Assembly (NCBI RefSeq): GCF_900101825.1
Contig: NZ_FNAG01000001.1
Location: forward strand, 806,001-870,000
Source: Aquimonas voraii
GTDB lineage: Bacteria; Pseudomonadota; Gammaproteobacteria; Xanthomonadales; Xanthomonadaceae
Direction of reading: 5' to 3'
Length of the DNA stretch: 64,000 bases
In this document: positions 1 to 10,811 of the stretch, one piece after another
How positions within the stretch are numbered: the stretch's first letter is position 1
Layout: each line of letters begins with the position of its first letter
Translations under genes and position numbers: made by a program
The notes under the pieces: model-generated
What the model was told of the DNA's origin: nothing
Database searches by the model: none
Seen by the model: the letters and a program-made list of their open reading frames with translations, nothing else

Positions 1-708
1 CTCGGGCAGGGGCAATGGCTCGATCGGCATGCCGGGCGGTGCCATTTCCGGCGGCACCAGACGATCGTCCGGCAGCGGTTGGCCGCTGCCATCGCGCCAG
101 TCGTGGTCGGGCGAGAACATCAGCACCGGCGGCAGCATCTCGCCCTCGTCCGTGACCTGGTAGTGGCGCACATAGCCGGGCGGCAGCACGAAGTCGTCGG
201 GCACGACGATGCCCGGCATCAGCGGCACCGTCCCCGGAGGATTGAAGGCGCCCAGGCCCTCGTGGATACCGGCCTCGTGCAGGGCGCGGATCACCTCGGC
301 TCCGGTGGGCACGGGGTCGCCCGGGCGGTAGTGCGCGGCGAGGTCATTGGGGTCGAGGCTGGGCAAGTCGGTGTCGTCCACGACGGGCAGGGCGGGCGGT
401 GCTGGTGCGCGTGGCGCCGGGGCGGGCATCGCGGCGCTTGGCTTGCCAGCGGGCTCCGCCTCTGCGGTCGCGCCGGCGGGCAAAGGTGCGCTCGCCGGTG
501 CTGGCGCGGTGCTGCCGGTTGTCGTGCCACTCGACTCAGCGCCCGGCTTGAACAGCAGCCACAGCGGCCCGGCGAGGATCGCCGCAAGCGCCAGCAGCAG
601 CCACGCGCCTCGCTGGTAGCGTCCGCGCCGAGCCTCGATGGCGGACACGCGCAGCCCGCCCTCGCGGGCGGACTGCGGTGTGCTCGAAGGCGGCTGCGGG
701 GACTGCAT
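1..708 (-). CDS. Proline-rich single-pass membrane protein (C-terminus cut by window edge)
   Basis: The reading frame is open from an ATG at 708 down to base 1 (236 codons) with no stop, so the protein is partial. A basic N-terminal stretch (about residues 20-33) is followed by one hydrophobic segment (about 34-53), then an Ala/Pro/Thr-rich linker (about 55-110). The soluble part is rich in Pro, Gly and Asp. This layout suggests a cytoplasmic N-terminus, one membrane anchor and a periplasmic domain. I recognise no family and assign no function. It starts 26 bases after the stop of the SGNH hydrolase on the same strand, so the two may be co-transcribed. A CGAGG sequence just upstream is a plausible ribosome-binding site. 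Confidence 0.6.
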   Translation of the reverse strand, partial: MQSPQPPSSTPQSAREGGLRVSAIEARRGRYQRGAWLLLALAAILAGPLWLLFKPGAESSGTTTGSTAPAPASAPLPAGATAEAEPAGKPSAAMPAPAPRAPAPPALPVVDDTDLPSLDPNDLAAHYRPGDPVPTGAEVIRALHEAGIHEGLGAFNPPGTVPLMPGIVVPDDFVLPPGYVRHYQVTDEGEMLPPVLMFSPDHDWRDGSGQPLPDDRLVPPEMAPPGMPIEPLPLPE

Positions 709-734
709 GGGCCTCGGGTTTCGCGATCGCAGGC

Positions 735-1823
735 TCAGGGTGCGACCGGGTTGTAGACCGACAGGCCCCAGCCCATGCGCTCATGACCCAGCTGGTTCCA
801 GATCGGGCTGCGGCCGCTCGGGAAGCTGGTATAGCGCGCCGCGCCGCTGCCGGTGCTGCCGCCAAGCAGACCCGCTCTCACCGTGCCGCCGGTGAAGGTC
901 GGATGCACATCGTCGGACTGGATGTAGTCATAGCTGGTGCTGGCCGAGACGAAGTGCGTGTTGGCATCGCGCAGGGTCGGACGCAATGCGCCCGTGATGC
1001 GGCCGACATAGCTGGCCTCGCTCTCGCCCGGCACGTAGCGCAACGCTTCCGAATCGACACGGCCGTCGCCATTGCTGTCGTAGTCCGCGCCCATGTACTG
1101 GGCGAAGCTGTCGTTGCACTGGAAGCCCTTCTGGCGCGCGTACTCGCACATCCAGTAGTTCATCGTCACCAGCGCTGGCAGGAAGCGATCGCGCAGGTTG
1201 ACGGTGGCGCCGGTGTTGGGGTCGCGGCAACTGCTCTGCACGTTGTCGGCGTTGAAGCCCGGGTAGTACAGGTTGCTGATGACCTTGAGCCGGGTGTTCG
1301 GATGTGCGTTGGCATTGATGTAGTCCATTGCCGCGGCCACGTAAGTCTTGCACTGGTTCACCGCATTGGTCAGCCCGCTGTAGTTGCAGGTGCCGGTCTG
1401 CGACTTGAAGGCCGAGCGTGCCTGCAGGCCGTCGTTGCCGCACATCTCGAAGGTCACCACCCGGGTCGAGGCCGCCTGCATGTAGCTGCGCTCGGCCACG
1501 ATCTTGTTCTGGTAGACGTCGGAGGCGATTGCCCCGGATTTGGCCCGACGGATGTTCTCGATGTCCGCGTTCCACTGTGCCGCCAGGTACTCGGACTGCA
1601 CGGTGGGCGCCGAGTAGCGCGCAGCGTTCGTCACCGAGCCGTTGTAGCCCGCATAGATCGAGTCGCCGTAGGCGACGACCCGGTACTTGGTGCTGGTGCC
1701 GGCGCGATCGACGGTCCAGCTGACGTTTTGGTTCAGGGTGCTTCCGAAGGCGCTGGCGCTGAGCGCCAGCAGCCCGAGCGCGGGCAGGCCGCTGCGGACA
1801 AGTCCGCGGAGTCGCGTGTGCAT
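735..1823 (-). CDS. Exported SGNH/GDSL-type hydrolase
   Basis: A 362-residue protein with a signal peptide (basic start, hydrophobic residues about 12-26, likely cut near Ala-Phe-Gly). It carries the SGNH blocks: Gly-Asp-Ser at 53-55 (nucleophile Ser55), Gly-Asn-Asp at 129-131 (oxyanion Asn130), and Asp304-x-x-His307 completing the triad. The family hydrolyses ester or acyl bonds in lipids, polysaccharides or small esters. The substrate here is unknown. Six cysteines in the mature part suggest disulfides and an exported fold. Residues 247-259 form an Asp/Asn/Gly loop (DSNGDGRVDSE) like a dockerin or EF-hand calcium loop, which is unusual for the family. Family placement is firm, substrate is not. 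Confidence 0.85.
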   Translation of the reverse strand: MHTRLRGLVRSGLPALGLLALSASAFGSTLNQNVSWTVDRAGTSTKYRVVAYGDSIYAGYNGSVTNAARYSAPTVQSEYLAAQWNADIENIRRAKSGAIASDVYQNKIVAERSYMQAASTRVVTFEMCGNDGLQARSAFKSQTGTCNYSGLTNAVNQCKTYVAAAMDYINANAHPNTRLKVISNLYYPGFNADNVQSSCRDPNTGATVNLRDRFLPALVTMNYWMCEYARQKGFQCNDSFAQYMGADYDSNGDGRVDSEALRYVPGESEASYVGRITGALRPTLRDANTHFVSASTSYDYIQSDDVHPTFTGGTVRAGLLGGSTGSGAARYTSFPSGRSPIWNQLGHERMGWGLSVYNPVAP

Positions 1824-2240
1824 GGTGTTCCCCTCGATGTGTGGTGTGCGACGCAGGGCTGTTCGCCCCGCTTGTGTTCACTCGACCAACGCGGCCCGGC
1901 GCCCATTGCAGGCGTTCCCCCCGAGGCCGCGCCGTACGCTAGCGTCGGGTTGCGAACAACGTCAATGAATAGACATGACGCGCTGCACGAGCCCTCGCCG
2001 AGCCCTGAGACTGCTGCACTGCCGCACGTTCTGCGACGCCGCAAACCGCTCTGCTGCCAAACCGTAGCCGCTGCGTGTTGCAGCTGAATGGCGACGCGTG
2101 ACGGCCTTTGCAGCGCAGCACGTGAGCTCATGGAATGCTGCGGCTGTCGAGCCGTCTGCATACGCGACATTCCGCCGGATGGGGTGCAGCGCCGGCTCGA
2201 TTGCGCGAACCTGACCCACCGGCACGGCCAAGAATCACCC
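1824..2240. other. Intergenic region between divergent SGNH hydrolase and GNAT genes
   Basis: This gap of about 417 bases separates two divergently transcribed genes and should hold both promoters. I see no convincing promoter hexamer pair, no RNA gene and no repeat of the families found elsewhere in the window. Open frames here have no recognisable protein content. One of them is only an in-frame upstream extension of the acetyltransferase frame, back to 2088. Confidence 0.4.
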
Positions 2241-2696
2241 ATGACAGCCCCGAAGCGTCCGCATTTCACGCTACGACCGATCGACTGGGAGGAGCGCGAG
2301 CAGGCCTACGTCCTGACCCGTGAAGCCATGCGCGCCTACATCGAGCAGACGTGGGGCCCGTGGAGCGAGGCGGAGCAGCGTGAACGGCACGCACGGACCT
2401 TCAACCCCAGCGAGCAGGACTTCATCGTCCGGGGGAATGAAGTGCTGGGCCTGCGCGCCTTGCGTTGGCGCCCTACCGATTTGTTCCTCGCCCGCCTTTA
2501 CCTGCGTCCGCAGGCGCAGGGGCAAGGCCTCGGCAGCGCCGTCCTCACGGATCTCCTTGCTCAGGCTCGCGCCATGGGCCGCAGCGTCGAACTTCAGGTG
2601 TTGAAAGTGAACGCCGGTGCGCAGCGCTTTTACACCCGGCACGGTTTCGAGCGGGTGGGTGAGCGCGATGAGTACTGGTTGATGCGGTCGTATTGA
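2241..2696 (+). CDS. GNAT-family N-acetyltransferase
   Basis: A 151-residue protein with the GNAT acetyl-CoA-binding motif A around residues 83-100 (LYLRPQAQGQGLGSAVL, containing the Q-x-x-G-x-G pyrophosphate loop). The C-terminal motif B region (NAGAQRFYTRHGFERVG) is typical of small-molecule or protein N-acetyltransferases. The frame stays open back to 2088, but I chose the ATG at 2241 because the family fold begins there and the upstream residues are unlike a protein. The substrate cannot be read from the sequence. The gene faces the LOG-family gene convergently and has no obvious operon partner. Confidence 0.8.
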   Translation: MTAPKRPHFTLRPIDWEEREQAYVLTREAMRAYIEQTWGPWSEAEQRERHARTFNPSEQDFIVRGNEVLGLRALRWRPTDLFLARLYLRPQAQGQGLGSAVLTDLLAQARAMGRSVELQVLKVNAGAQRFYTRHGFERVGERDEYWLMRSY

Positions 2697-2985
2697 GTCT
2701 GGCCGCAGGGCGCGGCGCGCTGTCGCGCTTGTTCGCCTCGCCCATTCGCGCTCGGGCTTCCCGATGCGCAGAAGGGGTGTGGCTGCCTCGCCCACTGGCC
2801 TCGTGCGCTGGTTTCGTTGGGCGCGCGGACAGGGCAGGCGGCGTGGCGAGTTGCCCTGGGGGTGACCCTGCAGGATGGTGGCGAGGGTGCCGGCGCTGGC
2901 AGGCGCAAGCCGCGCCGCACAGAAGCGGCGGATTCCGATTTCGGCGATGGCGGGCCGCGCGGGGACTGACGCTGCTGTTCTGTTG

Positions 2986-3579
2986 TCAGCGCAGTTCCCG
3001 CCGGCGCTTCTCGTCCATCCACTTGTCGGCCTTGGCGGGCGTGTAGGCGCGCAGCCAGGCGAACAGAGCGTCGATGTCCTCGCCATGCCAGAGGTCGCGG
3101 CGCTGGTCGGGGTGCAGGAAGCGGGTCTCGACCATGCGGTCGATCATTTGCAGCAGCGGGCTATAGAAGCCGGCAACATCCAGAAAGGCGCAGGGCCGGT
3201 CGCCCAGACCGAGCTGACGCCAGGTGAGCATTTCGAACATCTCATCGAGCGTGCCGAAGCCGCCGGGCAGGGCGATGAATCCGTCTGAGAGGTCGAACAT
3301 GCGCGCTTTGCGCTCGTGCATGGAGCCGACCACTTCGAGGCGAGTGAGGCCCTTGTGCGCAACTTCCCAGCGCATCAGGTGCTCGGGAATGACGCCGATG
3401 ACCTCGCCACCCGCTTCGAGTACGGCGTCGGCGACGATGCCCATCAAGCCGACATTGCCGCCGCCATACACCAGGCCCATGCCTTCCGCGGCGATGCGCT
3501 TGCCGAGGCTGACGGCGGCGGCCGCGTAGCGGGGGTCGTTGCCGGCGTTGGAGCCGCAGTAGACGCAGAGGGTTTTCAT
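2986..3579 (-). CDS. LOG-family (TIGR00730) nucleotide 5'-monophosphate phosphoribohydrolase-like protein
   Basis: A 197-residue Rossmann protein with the family signature PGGFGTLDE near residue 110 and an early glycine-rich loop (VYCGSNAGN; YGGGNVGLMG). LOG proteins, often mis-named lysine decarboxylases, release the base from nucleoside monophosphates and include cytokinin-activating enzymes. In most bacteria the natural substrate is unclear. I set the start at the ATG at 3579 because the longer open frame upstream reads through a heptad-repeat arm that begins 9 bases away. The gene lies downstream of lpdA on the same strand but is separated from it by a 508-base repeat-filled gap, so it probably has its own expression control. 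Confidence 0.85.
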   Translation of the reverse strand: MKTLCVYCGSNAGNDPRYAAAAVSLGKRIAAEGMGLVYGGGNVGLMGIVADAVLEAGGEVIGVIPEHLMRWEVAHKGLTRLEVVGSMHERKARMFDLSDGFIALPGGFGTLDEMFEMLTWRQLGLGDRPCAFLDVAGFYSPLLQMIDRMVETRFLHPDQRRDLWHGEDIDALFAWLRAYTPAKADKWMDEKRRRELR

Positions 3580-3587
3580 TGGGAGCG

Positions 3588-4078
3588 GGGGTTCGGGATT
3601 GGGGATTCGGGATTCGCAGAGCGCCTGAGGGGCAGGGCGGGTGGGTGCTCGCGCGGCTACGGCGTTCGGGCGGCAGCGGAGAGATTCGGCGCTCCCTCTC
3701 CCCTTGAGAGAAGCGAAGGGGGCGCGTGTCACCTGTCCGTGGCAGTCGGCGCCCGCCTGCGCCCCAGCGGAGCGGAGGCTTCCAAGGAGAAAATTAGGAG
3801 TGTTTGCCGCGAGATTGTTCCCCCCTCTCCCTCCAGGGGAGAGGAACATCAGGAGCAGTACTGTCGTGAGTCTGGCGCGCTGCGCTCCGCCCGGACGCTC
3901 TCCCCCAAGCACACCTTCGCTATGTTCGGGCTCCCAGCAGGGTCGGCTGCCACCGGCAGCCGACACGCAGTGTTGAGCCGCTCCATGGTGAGAGGGGCTC
4001 AGGCGCGGGAGCATAGGGCGAGATTCGGGGCTTGCGCGGCCTCAACAACGAATCCCCCAATCCCCAATCCCGAATCCC
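3588..4078. repeat. Heptad-array inverted-repeat element 1 (long centre)
   Basis: Two arrays of the 7-base unit GGGATTC/GGGATTG face each other. The left arm at 3588-3616 reads GGGATTS on the plus strand and the right arm at 4050-4078 reads its complement. The roughly 430-base centre is not recognisably coding. It holds a second inverted motif, a CCCTCTCC-rich stretch near 3693-3710 and another near 3825-3844 that carries its own complement (CCAGGGGAGAGG). The element fills the gap between lpdA and the LOG gene, ending 9 bases from each coding sequence. The arms could pair in the transcript. Confidence 0.7.
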
Positions 4079-4087
4079 AGGCGAACC

Positions 4088-5530
<1,443 letters not shown>

Positions 5531-5536
5531 TCACAA

Positions 5537-5672
5537 GGGATTCGGGATTGGGGATTCGGGATTCGCTACAAGCAGGTTGGCGCAAGGTTGAAGCCTGCAG
5601 GTTCTGCCTTCATTGCGATTCGGTTGGGGAACGCGAGTTTTTGCGAATCCCGAATCCCGAATCCCGAATCCC
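5537..5672. repeat. Heptad-array inverted-repeat element 2
   Basis: The left arm at 5537-5565 holds four heptads (GGGATTC, GGGATTG, GGGATTC, GGGATTC). The right arm at 5645-5672 is four copies of GAATCCC, its complement. The centre is about 79 bases with no recognised content. The element occupies nearly the whole gap between sucB and lpdA, so it should be transcribed inside the operon and could form a hairpin between the two cistrons. Confidence 0.8.
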
Positions 5673-5690
5673 GTCGGATGCTGCTGGGCC

Positions 5691-6881
5691 TTACAGGCCG
5701 AGCAGCATCCGATGCGGATTCTCCAGCTGGTTCTTGATGTCGACCAGGAACAGCACCGCGTCCTTGCCGTCGATGATGCGGTGGTCGTAGCTGAGCGCGA
5801 TGTACATCATCGGTGCGATCACCACCTGGCCGTTCTCGGCGATCGGGCGCTCCTTGATGGCGTGCATGCCGAGGATGGCCGACTGCGGCGGGTTGACGAT
5901 CGGCGTCGACATCAGCGAGCCGAAGGTGCCGCCGTTGGTGATGGTGAAGGTGCCGCCCTGCAGGTCTTCCAGGCCCAGCTTGCCGTCGCGCGCCTTCTTG
6001 GCGTAGCCGGCGATGGCGGCCTCGACGTCAGCGAAGCCCATCGACTCGACATTGCGCAGCACCGGGGTGACCAGGCCCTTGTCGGTGGCGACCGCCACCG
6101 AGATGTCGGCGTAGCCGTGATAGATGATGTCGTTGCCGTCGACCGAGGCATTGATGATCGGGTGGCGCTGCAGCGCATTCGCCGCGGCCTTGGCGAAGAA
6201 GCTCATGAAGCCGAGCTTGATGCCGTGGGTCTTCTCGAAGCTCTCGCCCATGGCCTTGCGCATCTTCATGACCTCGCCGAGGTTGACCTCGTTGAACGAG
6301 GTCAGCATGGCGATCGAGTTCTTCGACTGCATCAGGCGCTCGGCGATGCGGGTGCGGATGCGGGTCATCGGCACGCGCTGTTCGGGGCGGGCGCCGCCGG
6401 CCGCAGTGACGCCGGCCTTGTTCAGATGGTTGACCAGGTCTTCCTTGGTCACGCGGCCGCCGCGGCCGCTGCCCTCGACGTCCTTCGGGTCGATGCCTTC
6501 CTGCGTGGCCACGCGGCGGCCGGCGGGCGACAGATCGCTGACGTCGGCGCTCTTGGCGGCCGGCTTGGCTTCGGCCTTCTCGGCCTTCGGCGCCTCAGCC
6601 TTGGCTTCGGTCTTTTTCTCTTCGGTCTTGGCCGGCGCGGCCGCGCCTTCCTCGATGATCGCGATGACCTGCTGGCTGGTGACAGTGTCACCAGCCTGGA
6701 ACTTGATTTCCTTGATCACGCCGTCGGCGGTGGCCGGCACTTCCAGCACGACCTTGTCGGTTTCCAGGTCCACCAGGTTCTCGTCGCGCTTGACCGCGTC
6801 ACCGGCCTTCTTGTGCCAGGTGGCGATGACGGCGTCGCTGACCGATTCGGGCAGCACAGGAACTTTGACTTCGATGCTCAT
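5691..6881 (-). CDS. sucB: Dihydrolipoyllysine-residue succinyltransferase (E2 of 2-oxoglutarate dehydrogenase)
   Basis: A 396-residue E2 core protein. Residues 1-75 form one lipoyl domain with the lipoylated Lys43 in [10 protein letters not shown]. An Ala/Lys/Glu-rich linker (about 78-112) follows, then the peripheral-subunit-binding domain (about 115-150, [14 protein letters not shown]). The acyltransferase domain carries the catalytic His367 in DHRIIDG. It transfers succinyl from E1-bound thiamine diphosphate to CoA. A single lipoyl domain and the gene order sucA-sucB-lpdA distinguish it from the pyruvate dehydrogenase E2. Confidence 0.96.
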   Translation of the reverse strand: MSIEVKVPVLPESVSDAVIATWHKKAGDAVKRDENLVDLETDKVVLEVPATADGVIKEIKFQAGDTVTSQQVIAIIEEGAAAPAKTEEKKTEAKAEAPKAEKAEAKPAAKSADVSDLSPAGRRVATQEGIDPKDVEGSGRGGRVTKEDLVNHLNKAGVTAAGGARPEQRVPMTRIRTRIAERLMQSKNSIAMLTSFNEVNLGEVMKMRKAMGESFEKTHGIKLGFMSFFAKAAANALQRHPIINASVDGNDIIYHGYADISVAVATDKGLVTPVLRNVESMGFADVEAAIAGYAKKARDGKLGLEDLQGGTFTITNGGTFGSLMSTPIVNPPQSAILGMHAIKERPIAENGQVVIAPMMYIALSYDHRIIDGKDAVLFLVDIKNQLENPHRMLLGL

Positions 6882-6947
6882 GGCGGATCCTTGAGGCGAA
6901 TGCGTTGGATGTGGCGTATCGGATGTCGCGAAGAAGGCTGCAGCAGA

Positions 6948-9782
6948 TTATTCGGGCAGATGCTCGTCGCCGCCCAGCTTGCCGACGAGCGCGTCCTCGA
7001 CCAGCTTGGCCTGCTCCTTGGCGTGGGTGGCGTAGTGGCCGCAGGCGGGGGCCGCCGAGCGTGCACGGCCGGCATAGCTCAGGTGCTGACCGGACTGCAG
7101 GCAGAAGCGCAGGTGGTGCTGGATCTGGTACCAGGCGCCCTGGTTCTGCGGCTCTTCCTGGCACCAGACCACGTCCTTGGCCTTGGCGAAGCGCTTCAGC
7201 TCGTGGGTCAGCAGTTCGCGCGGGAAGGGATAGAGCTGCTCGACGCGAACGATGGCGACGTCCTTCAGGCCGCGCTTCTCGTGTTCTTCGAGCAGGTCGT
7301 AATAGACCTTGCCCGAGCACACCACCACGCGTGAGGCCTTCTTGGCGTCCTTGACGAGGCCGTCGGGGATCAGGTTCTGGAAGCCGCCGGAGGCCAGATC
7401 TTCCAGCGTCGATACCGACAGCTTGTGGCGCAGCATGGACTTCGGCGTCATCACCACCAGCGGCTTGCGCGCGCGGCGCTTCATCTGGCGGCGAATCATA
7501 TGGAACATCTGCGCCGGGGTGGTCGGTGCGCAGACCTGGATGTTGTTCAGCGCGCACAGCTGCAGGAATCGCTCCAGGCGCGCCGAGCTGTGCTCCGGGC
7601 CCTGGCCTTCGTAGCCGTGCGGCAGGAACAGGGCCAGCCCGCAGAGGCGACCCCACTTGGCCTCGCCCGAGCTGATGAACTGGTCGATCACCACCTGCGC
7701 GCCGTTGGCGAAGTCGCCGAACTGGCCTTCCCAGATGGTCAGCGTGGTCGGGTCGGCGGTGGCGAAGCCGTATTCGAAGGCCATCACCGCTTCTTCGCTC
7801 AGCAGCGAGTCGATGATGGTGACGTGCTGCGGATTCTTCACCAGCTCGCGCAGCGGCAGGTAAGTCTCGCCAGTGTTCTGGTCGTGCAGGGCCGCGTGGC
7901 GATGGAAGAAGGTGCCACGGTTGGCATCTTGGCCGACCAGACGCAGCTTGTAGCCTTCCTCCAGCAGGGTGGCGTAGGCCAGGTTCTCGGCGAAGCCCCA
8001 GTCCATGGCCAGCTCGCCGGCTGCCATCTTCAGGCGATCCTCGTAGATCTTGGCGACGCGCGGATGCAGCTTGAGGCCCTCCGGCAGGGTGTTGATCTTC
8101 TTGGCCAGCTTGTCGAGCGACTTGCGCAGCACGCCGGTCTCAGCCGGGTCCGACAACTCGCCATTGATGTACGGCGTCCAGTCGGTGGCGAACTTGTCGA
8201 CCACGCCGGCGGCCAGCTCGACGGCATTGCCGTTCTTGTCCAGCAGGTCGCGATAGTTGTCGACGAGCGCCTTGGCCTCGTCGGCGCTGATCACGCCGTC
8301 GGAGACCAGTGCATCGGCATACAGCTCGCGGGTCGACTTGCGGCTGCGGATGTTCTGGTACATGAGCGGCTGCGTCGCCGCCGGCTCGTCGGCTTCGTTG
8401 TGGCCGTGGCGGCGGTAGCAGATCAGGTCGATCACCACGTCCTTGTTGAAACGCTGGCGGAAGTCGAAGGCCAGCTGGGCGCAGAACACCACGGCTTCCG
8501 GATCGTCGCCGTTCACGTGCAGGATCGGCGCGCCCACCATCTTGGCGACGTCGGTGCAGTACAGGGTAGAACGCGCGTCATCGATGCGATGGGTGGTGAA
8601 GCCGACCTGGTTGTTGATCACCACGTGCACGGTGCCGCCGACCGCGAAGCCGCGGGCCTGCGACATCTGCAGCAGCTCCATCACCACGCCCTGGCCGGCA
8701 AACGCGGCATCGCCGTGGATCAGCACCGGAATCACCTGCTTGCGCTCGGCGTCCTCGCGGCGGGTCTGGCGGGCGCGCACGCTGCCGGCGATCACCGGGT
8801 CAATGATCTCCAGATGCGAGGGGTTGAAACCGAGCGTCAGGTGGATCGAGCCCTTCTCGGTGCGCACGTCCGAGGAGAAGCCCATGTGGTACTTCACGTC
8901 GCCGGAGCGGGTGGCGTCGACCGGGCCTTCGTGCTTGCCTTCGAATTCGGCGAACAACTGATGCGGGGGCTTGCCGAGCGTGTTGATCAGCACGTTGAGG
9001 CGGCCGCGATGGGCCATGCCGATGACCATTTCCTTGACGTCGGCGCCGCCGGCGCGGTGGACCAGGTCGTCCATCAGCGGGATCAGGCTTTCGCCGCCTT
9101 CCAGCGAGAAGCGCTTCTGGCCGACGTACTTGGTGTGCAGGTAGCGCTCCAGGCCTTCGGCCTGGGTCAGCTTGGCCAGCACGCGCTTGCGGCGATCCGG
9201 CGCGAACTGGAAGTGGTCGCCGACGGCTTCGAGGCGCTCGTACATCCAGCGGCGCTGCTCGGCTTCGGCGATGTGCATGAACTCGGCGCCGATCGAGCCG
9301 CAGTAGGTGGCTTTCAGATGCGCCATCAGGTCGGCCAGCTTCATCCGCGCCGGGCCGGACGGCATGCCGGTGTTGAATTCGGTGTTGAGGTCGTCTTTCG
9401 ACAGGCCATGGAAGGCGAGGTCGAGATCCGGCGCGGCCTGCTTGGCGGCCATGCCCAGCGGATCGAGATTGGCGCCGAGGTGACCGCGCGAGCGGTAGGC
9501 GGTCACCATCTTCAGCACCGCCGCCTGCTTCTGCGAGTCGGTGTCGGCGGCGACAATCACGCCACGCCCCGCTTCGCGGGCGGCGCGCATGATGTCGGCC
9601 ATCACCAGTGAATGCGGCACATCGCCGGACTCGCGCCCTTTCAACTCGCCGAAGTACTTGCGCCACTCCGGCGAGACCGCAGCGGGATCCGCCAGCCAGG
9701 TCTCGTACAGGTCTTCGACGAAGGCGGCGTTGCCGCCGGCGATATGGGACGACTGGCTGAACTGCTTGATCAGACTGCTCAC
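6948..9782 (-). CDS. sucA: 2-Oxoglutarate dehydrogenase E1 component
   Basis: A 944-residue thiamine-diphosphate enzyme that decarboxylates 2-oxoglutarate and reductively succinylates the lipoyl group of SucB, in the TCA cycle. The N-terminal E2-binding helix contains EDLYETWLADP. GMAHRGRLNVL and the ThDP/Mg motif in GDAAFAGQGVVMELLQMSQ are diagnostic. Length matches the family (about 930-950). Translation starts at a GTG at 9782. The frame has no better upstream start, and a short AGG lies just before it. First gene of the minus-strand operon sucA-sucB-lpdA. A TATACT hexamer about 95 bases upstream may be its promoter. Confidence 0.96.
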   Translation of the reverse strand: MSSLIKQFSQSSHIAGGNAAFVEDLYETWLADPAAVSPEWRKYFGELKGRESGDVPHSLVMADIMRAAREAGRGVIVAADTDSQKQAAVLKMVTAYRSRGHLGANLDPLGMAAKQAAPDLDLAFHGLSKDDLNTEFNTGMPSGPARMKLADLMAHLKATYCGSIGAEFMHIAEAEQRRWMYERLEAVGDHFQFAPDRRKRVLAKLTQAEGLERYLHTKYVGQKRFSLEGGESLIPLMDDLVHRAGGADVKEMVIGMAHRGRLNVLINTLGKPPHQLFAEFEGKHEGPVDATRSGDVKYHMGFSSDVRTEKGSIHLTLGFNPSHLEIIDPVIAGSVRARQTRREDAERKQVIPVLIHGDAAFAGQGVVMELLQMSQARGFAVGGTVHVVINNQVGFTTHRIDDARSTLYCTDVAKMVGAPILHVNGDDPEAVVFCAQLAFDFRQRFNKDVVIDLICYRRHGHNEADEPAATQPLMYQNIRSRKSTRELYADALVSDGVISADEAKALVDNYRDLLDKNGNAVELAAGVVDKFATDWTPYINGELSDPAETGVLRKSLDKLAKKINTLPEGLKLHPRVAKIYEDRLKMAAGELAMDWGFAENLAYATLLEEGYKLRLVGQDANRGTFFHRHAALHDQNTGETYLPLRELVKNPQHVTIIDSLLSEEAVMAFEYGFATADPTTLTIWEGQFGDFANGAQVVIDQFISSGEAKWGRLCGLALFLPHGYEGQGPEHSSARLERFLQLCALNNIQVCAPTTPAQMFHMIRRQMKRRARKPLVVMTPKSMLRHKLSVSTLEDLASGGFQNLIPDGLVKDAKKASRVVVCSGKVYYDLLEEHEKRGLKDVAIVRVEQLYPFPRELLTHELKRFAKAKDVVWCQEEPQNQGAWYQIQHHLRFCLQSGQHLSYAGRARSAAPACGHYATHAKEQAKLVEDALVGKLGGDEHLPE

Positions 9783-9873
9783 GATGACCTGGCCGGTGTG
9801 CGCGAAGGGGAGGCGATGCGGACCTTGGGCGCGGGCAGGGAAAGGCCTGCCTGGGCGCTTTCAGGGACTCCAA

Positions 9874-9879
9874 AGTATA
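9874..9879 (-). promoter_or_regulatory. Candidate -10 box for sucA
   Basis: Read on the minus strand the hexamer is TATACT, a close match to the sigma-70 -10 consensus, in the only AT-rich patch of the sucA upstream region. No good -35 box sits 16-18 bases upstream, so this would be an activator-dependent or weak promoter. Position and composition are seen; function is inferred. Confidence 0.35.
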
Positions 9880-9968
9880 AACCGGGTTAAACGCCGCTCA
9901 GACGGATACCTTCGTCGGAGGGGCGATGCCGGCATGCGAGGTTCAGCTTTGCAGGACCCATGCCGCGC

Positions 9969-10766
9969 TCAGTGCTCCAGCCAGCCGGCTGGTCGGCGCT
10001 CGAAAAAGGCCTTGAGGCCTTCCTGACCTTCATCGGACACGCGCAGCGCGGCGATCAGGTCGGCGTTAGCCTCGTCGAGCGCGCGCCGGTGCTTGCCATC
10101 GGGGTGCTGGATGCGCTGGACCAGACGCTTGGCCTCGAGCACAGCGACCGGGCCGGCGGTCTTGAGGCGCTCGACTTCGGCGTCGACAGCCGCATCGAGT
10201 TCAGCCGCCGGCACCACGGCGTGTACCAGGCCGATACGCGCGGCTTCGGCAGCGTCGAACACCTGGGCGGTGAGGAAGAGGCGCCGGGCTTGGCGGGCGC
10301 CGATGGCATCGATCACATAGGGCGAGATCACCGCCGGCACCAGGCCGAGGCGGGTTTCAGTCAGCCCGAAACGCGCCTCAATCGAGGCAATCGCGATGTC
10401 GCAGCAGGCGACCAGGCCGACGCCACCGCCGAGCGCGGCGCCGTTGACGCGGGCAATCGTCGGCTTGTCCAGGTGGTTCAGCACCCGCATGAGCTTGGCC
10501 AGCTGGCGTGCGTCCTTGCGGTTCTCCTTTTCGGAAGCCTGCGCCATCCGCTTCATCCAGTTCAGATCGGCGCCGGCCGAGAACGAAGCGCCGGCGCCGG
10601 TCAGCACGACCACGCGGACAGCCTCGTCCTCTTCGATCGCGCGCAGGGCGTCGATGAGTTCGTCGATCAGCAGGTCATCGAAGGCGTTGTGGATTTTCGG
10701 GCGGTCGAGCGTGAGCGTGGCGACACCGGCCACGGTGCGCACGTTGAGAGGGGATTCGCTGGCCAT
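9969..10766 (-). CDS. liuC: Enoyl-CoA hydratase, methylglutaconyl-CoA hydratase type
   Basis: A 265-residue crotonase-fold protein. The oxyanion-hole segments are AGADLNWM and NGAALGGGVGLVACCD, followed by FGLTETRLGLVPAVISPYV, typical of enoyl-CoA hydratases. In the leucine/isovalerate pathway LiuC hydrates 3-methylglutaconyl-CoA to HMG-CoA. The assignment rests on position directly after liuB, 45 bases away on the same strand. The start at 10766 (MASESP) fits the family. A longer frame to 10796 exists but adds residues unlike the family. Confidence 0.85.
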   Translation of the reverse strand: MASESPLNVRTVAGVATLTLDRPKIHNAFDDLLIDELIDALRAIEEDEAVRVVVLTGAGASFSAGADLNWMKRMAQASEKENRKDARQLAKLMRVLNHLDKPTIARVNGAALGGGVGLVACCDIAIASIEARFGLTETRLGLVPAVISPYVIDAIGARQARRLFLTAQVFDAAEAARIGLVHAVVPAAELDAAVDAEVERLKTAGPVAVLEAKRLVQRIQHPDGKHRRALDEANADLIAALRVSDEGQEGLKAFFERRPAGWLEH

Positions 10767-10811
10767 GGGAGTTCCTGGTGAGGGCAGGGCAGGCACGCTG
10801 CCCCGGCCCGG

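Noticed and set aside
2986-3579. Lysine decarboxylase
   Set aside because: This is the common mis-annotation of the LOG family; the PGGFGTLDE motif marks a phosphoribohydrolase-type fold with no PLP site.
7425-9611. A 728-codon open frame on the plus strand across sucA
   Set aside because: It is antisense to an unmistakable sucA, has no family resemblance, and its composition is that of a mirror frame in GC-rich DNA.
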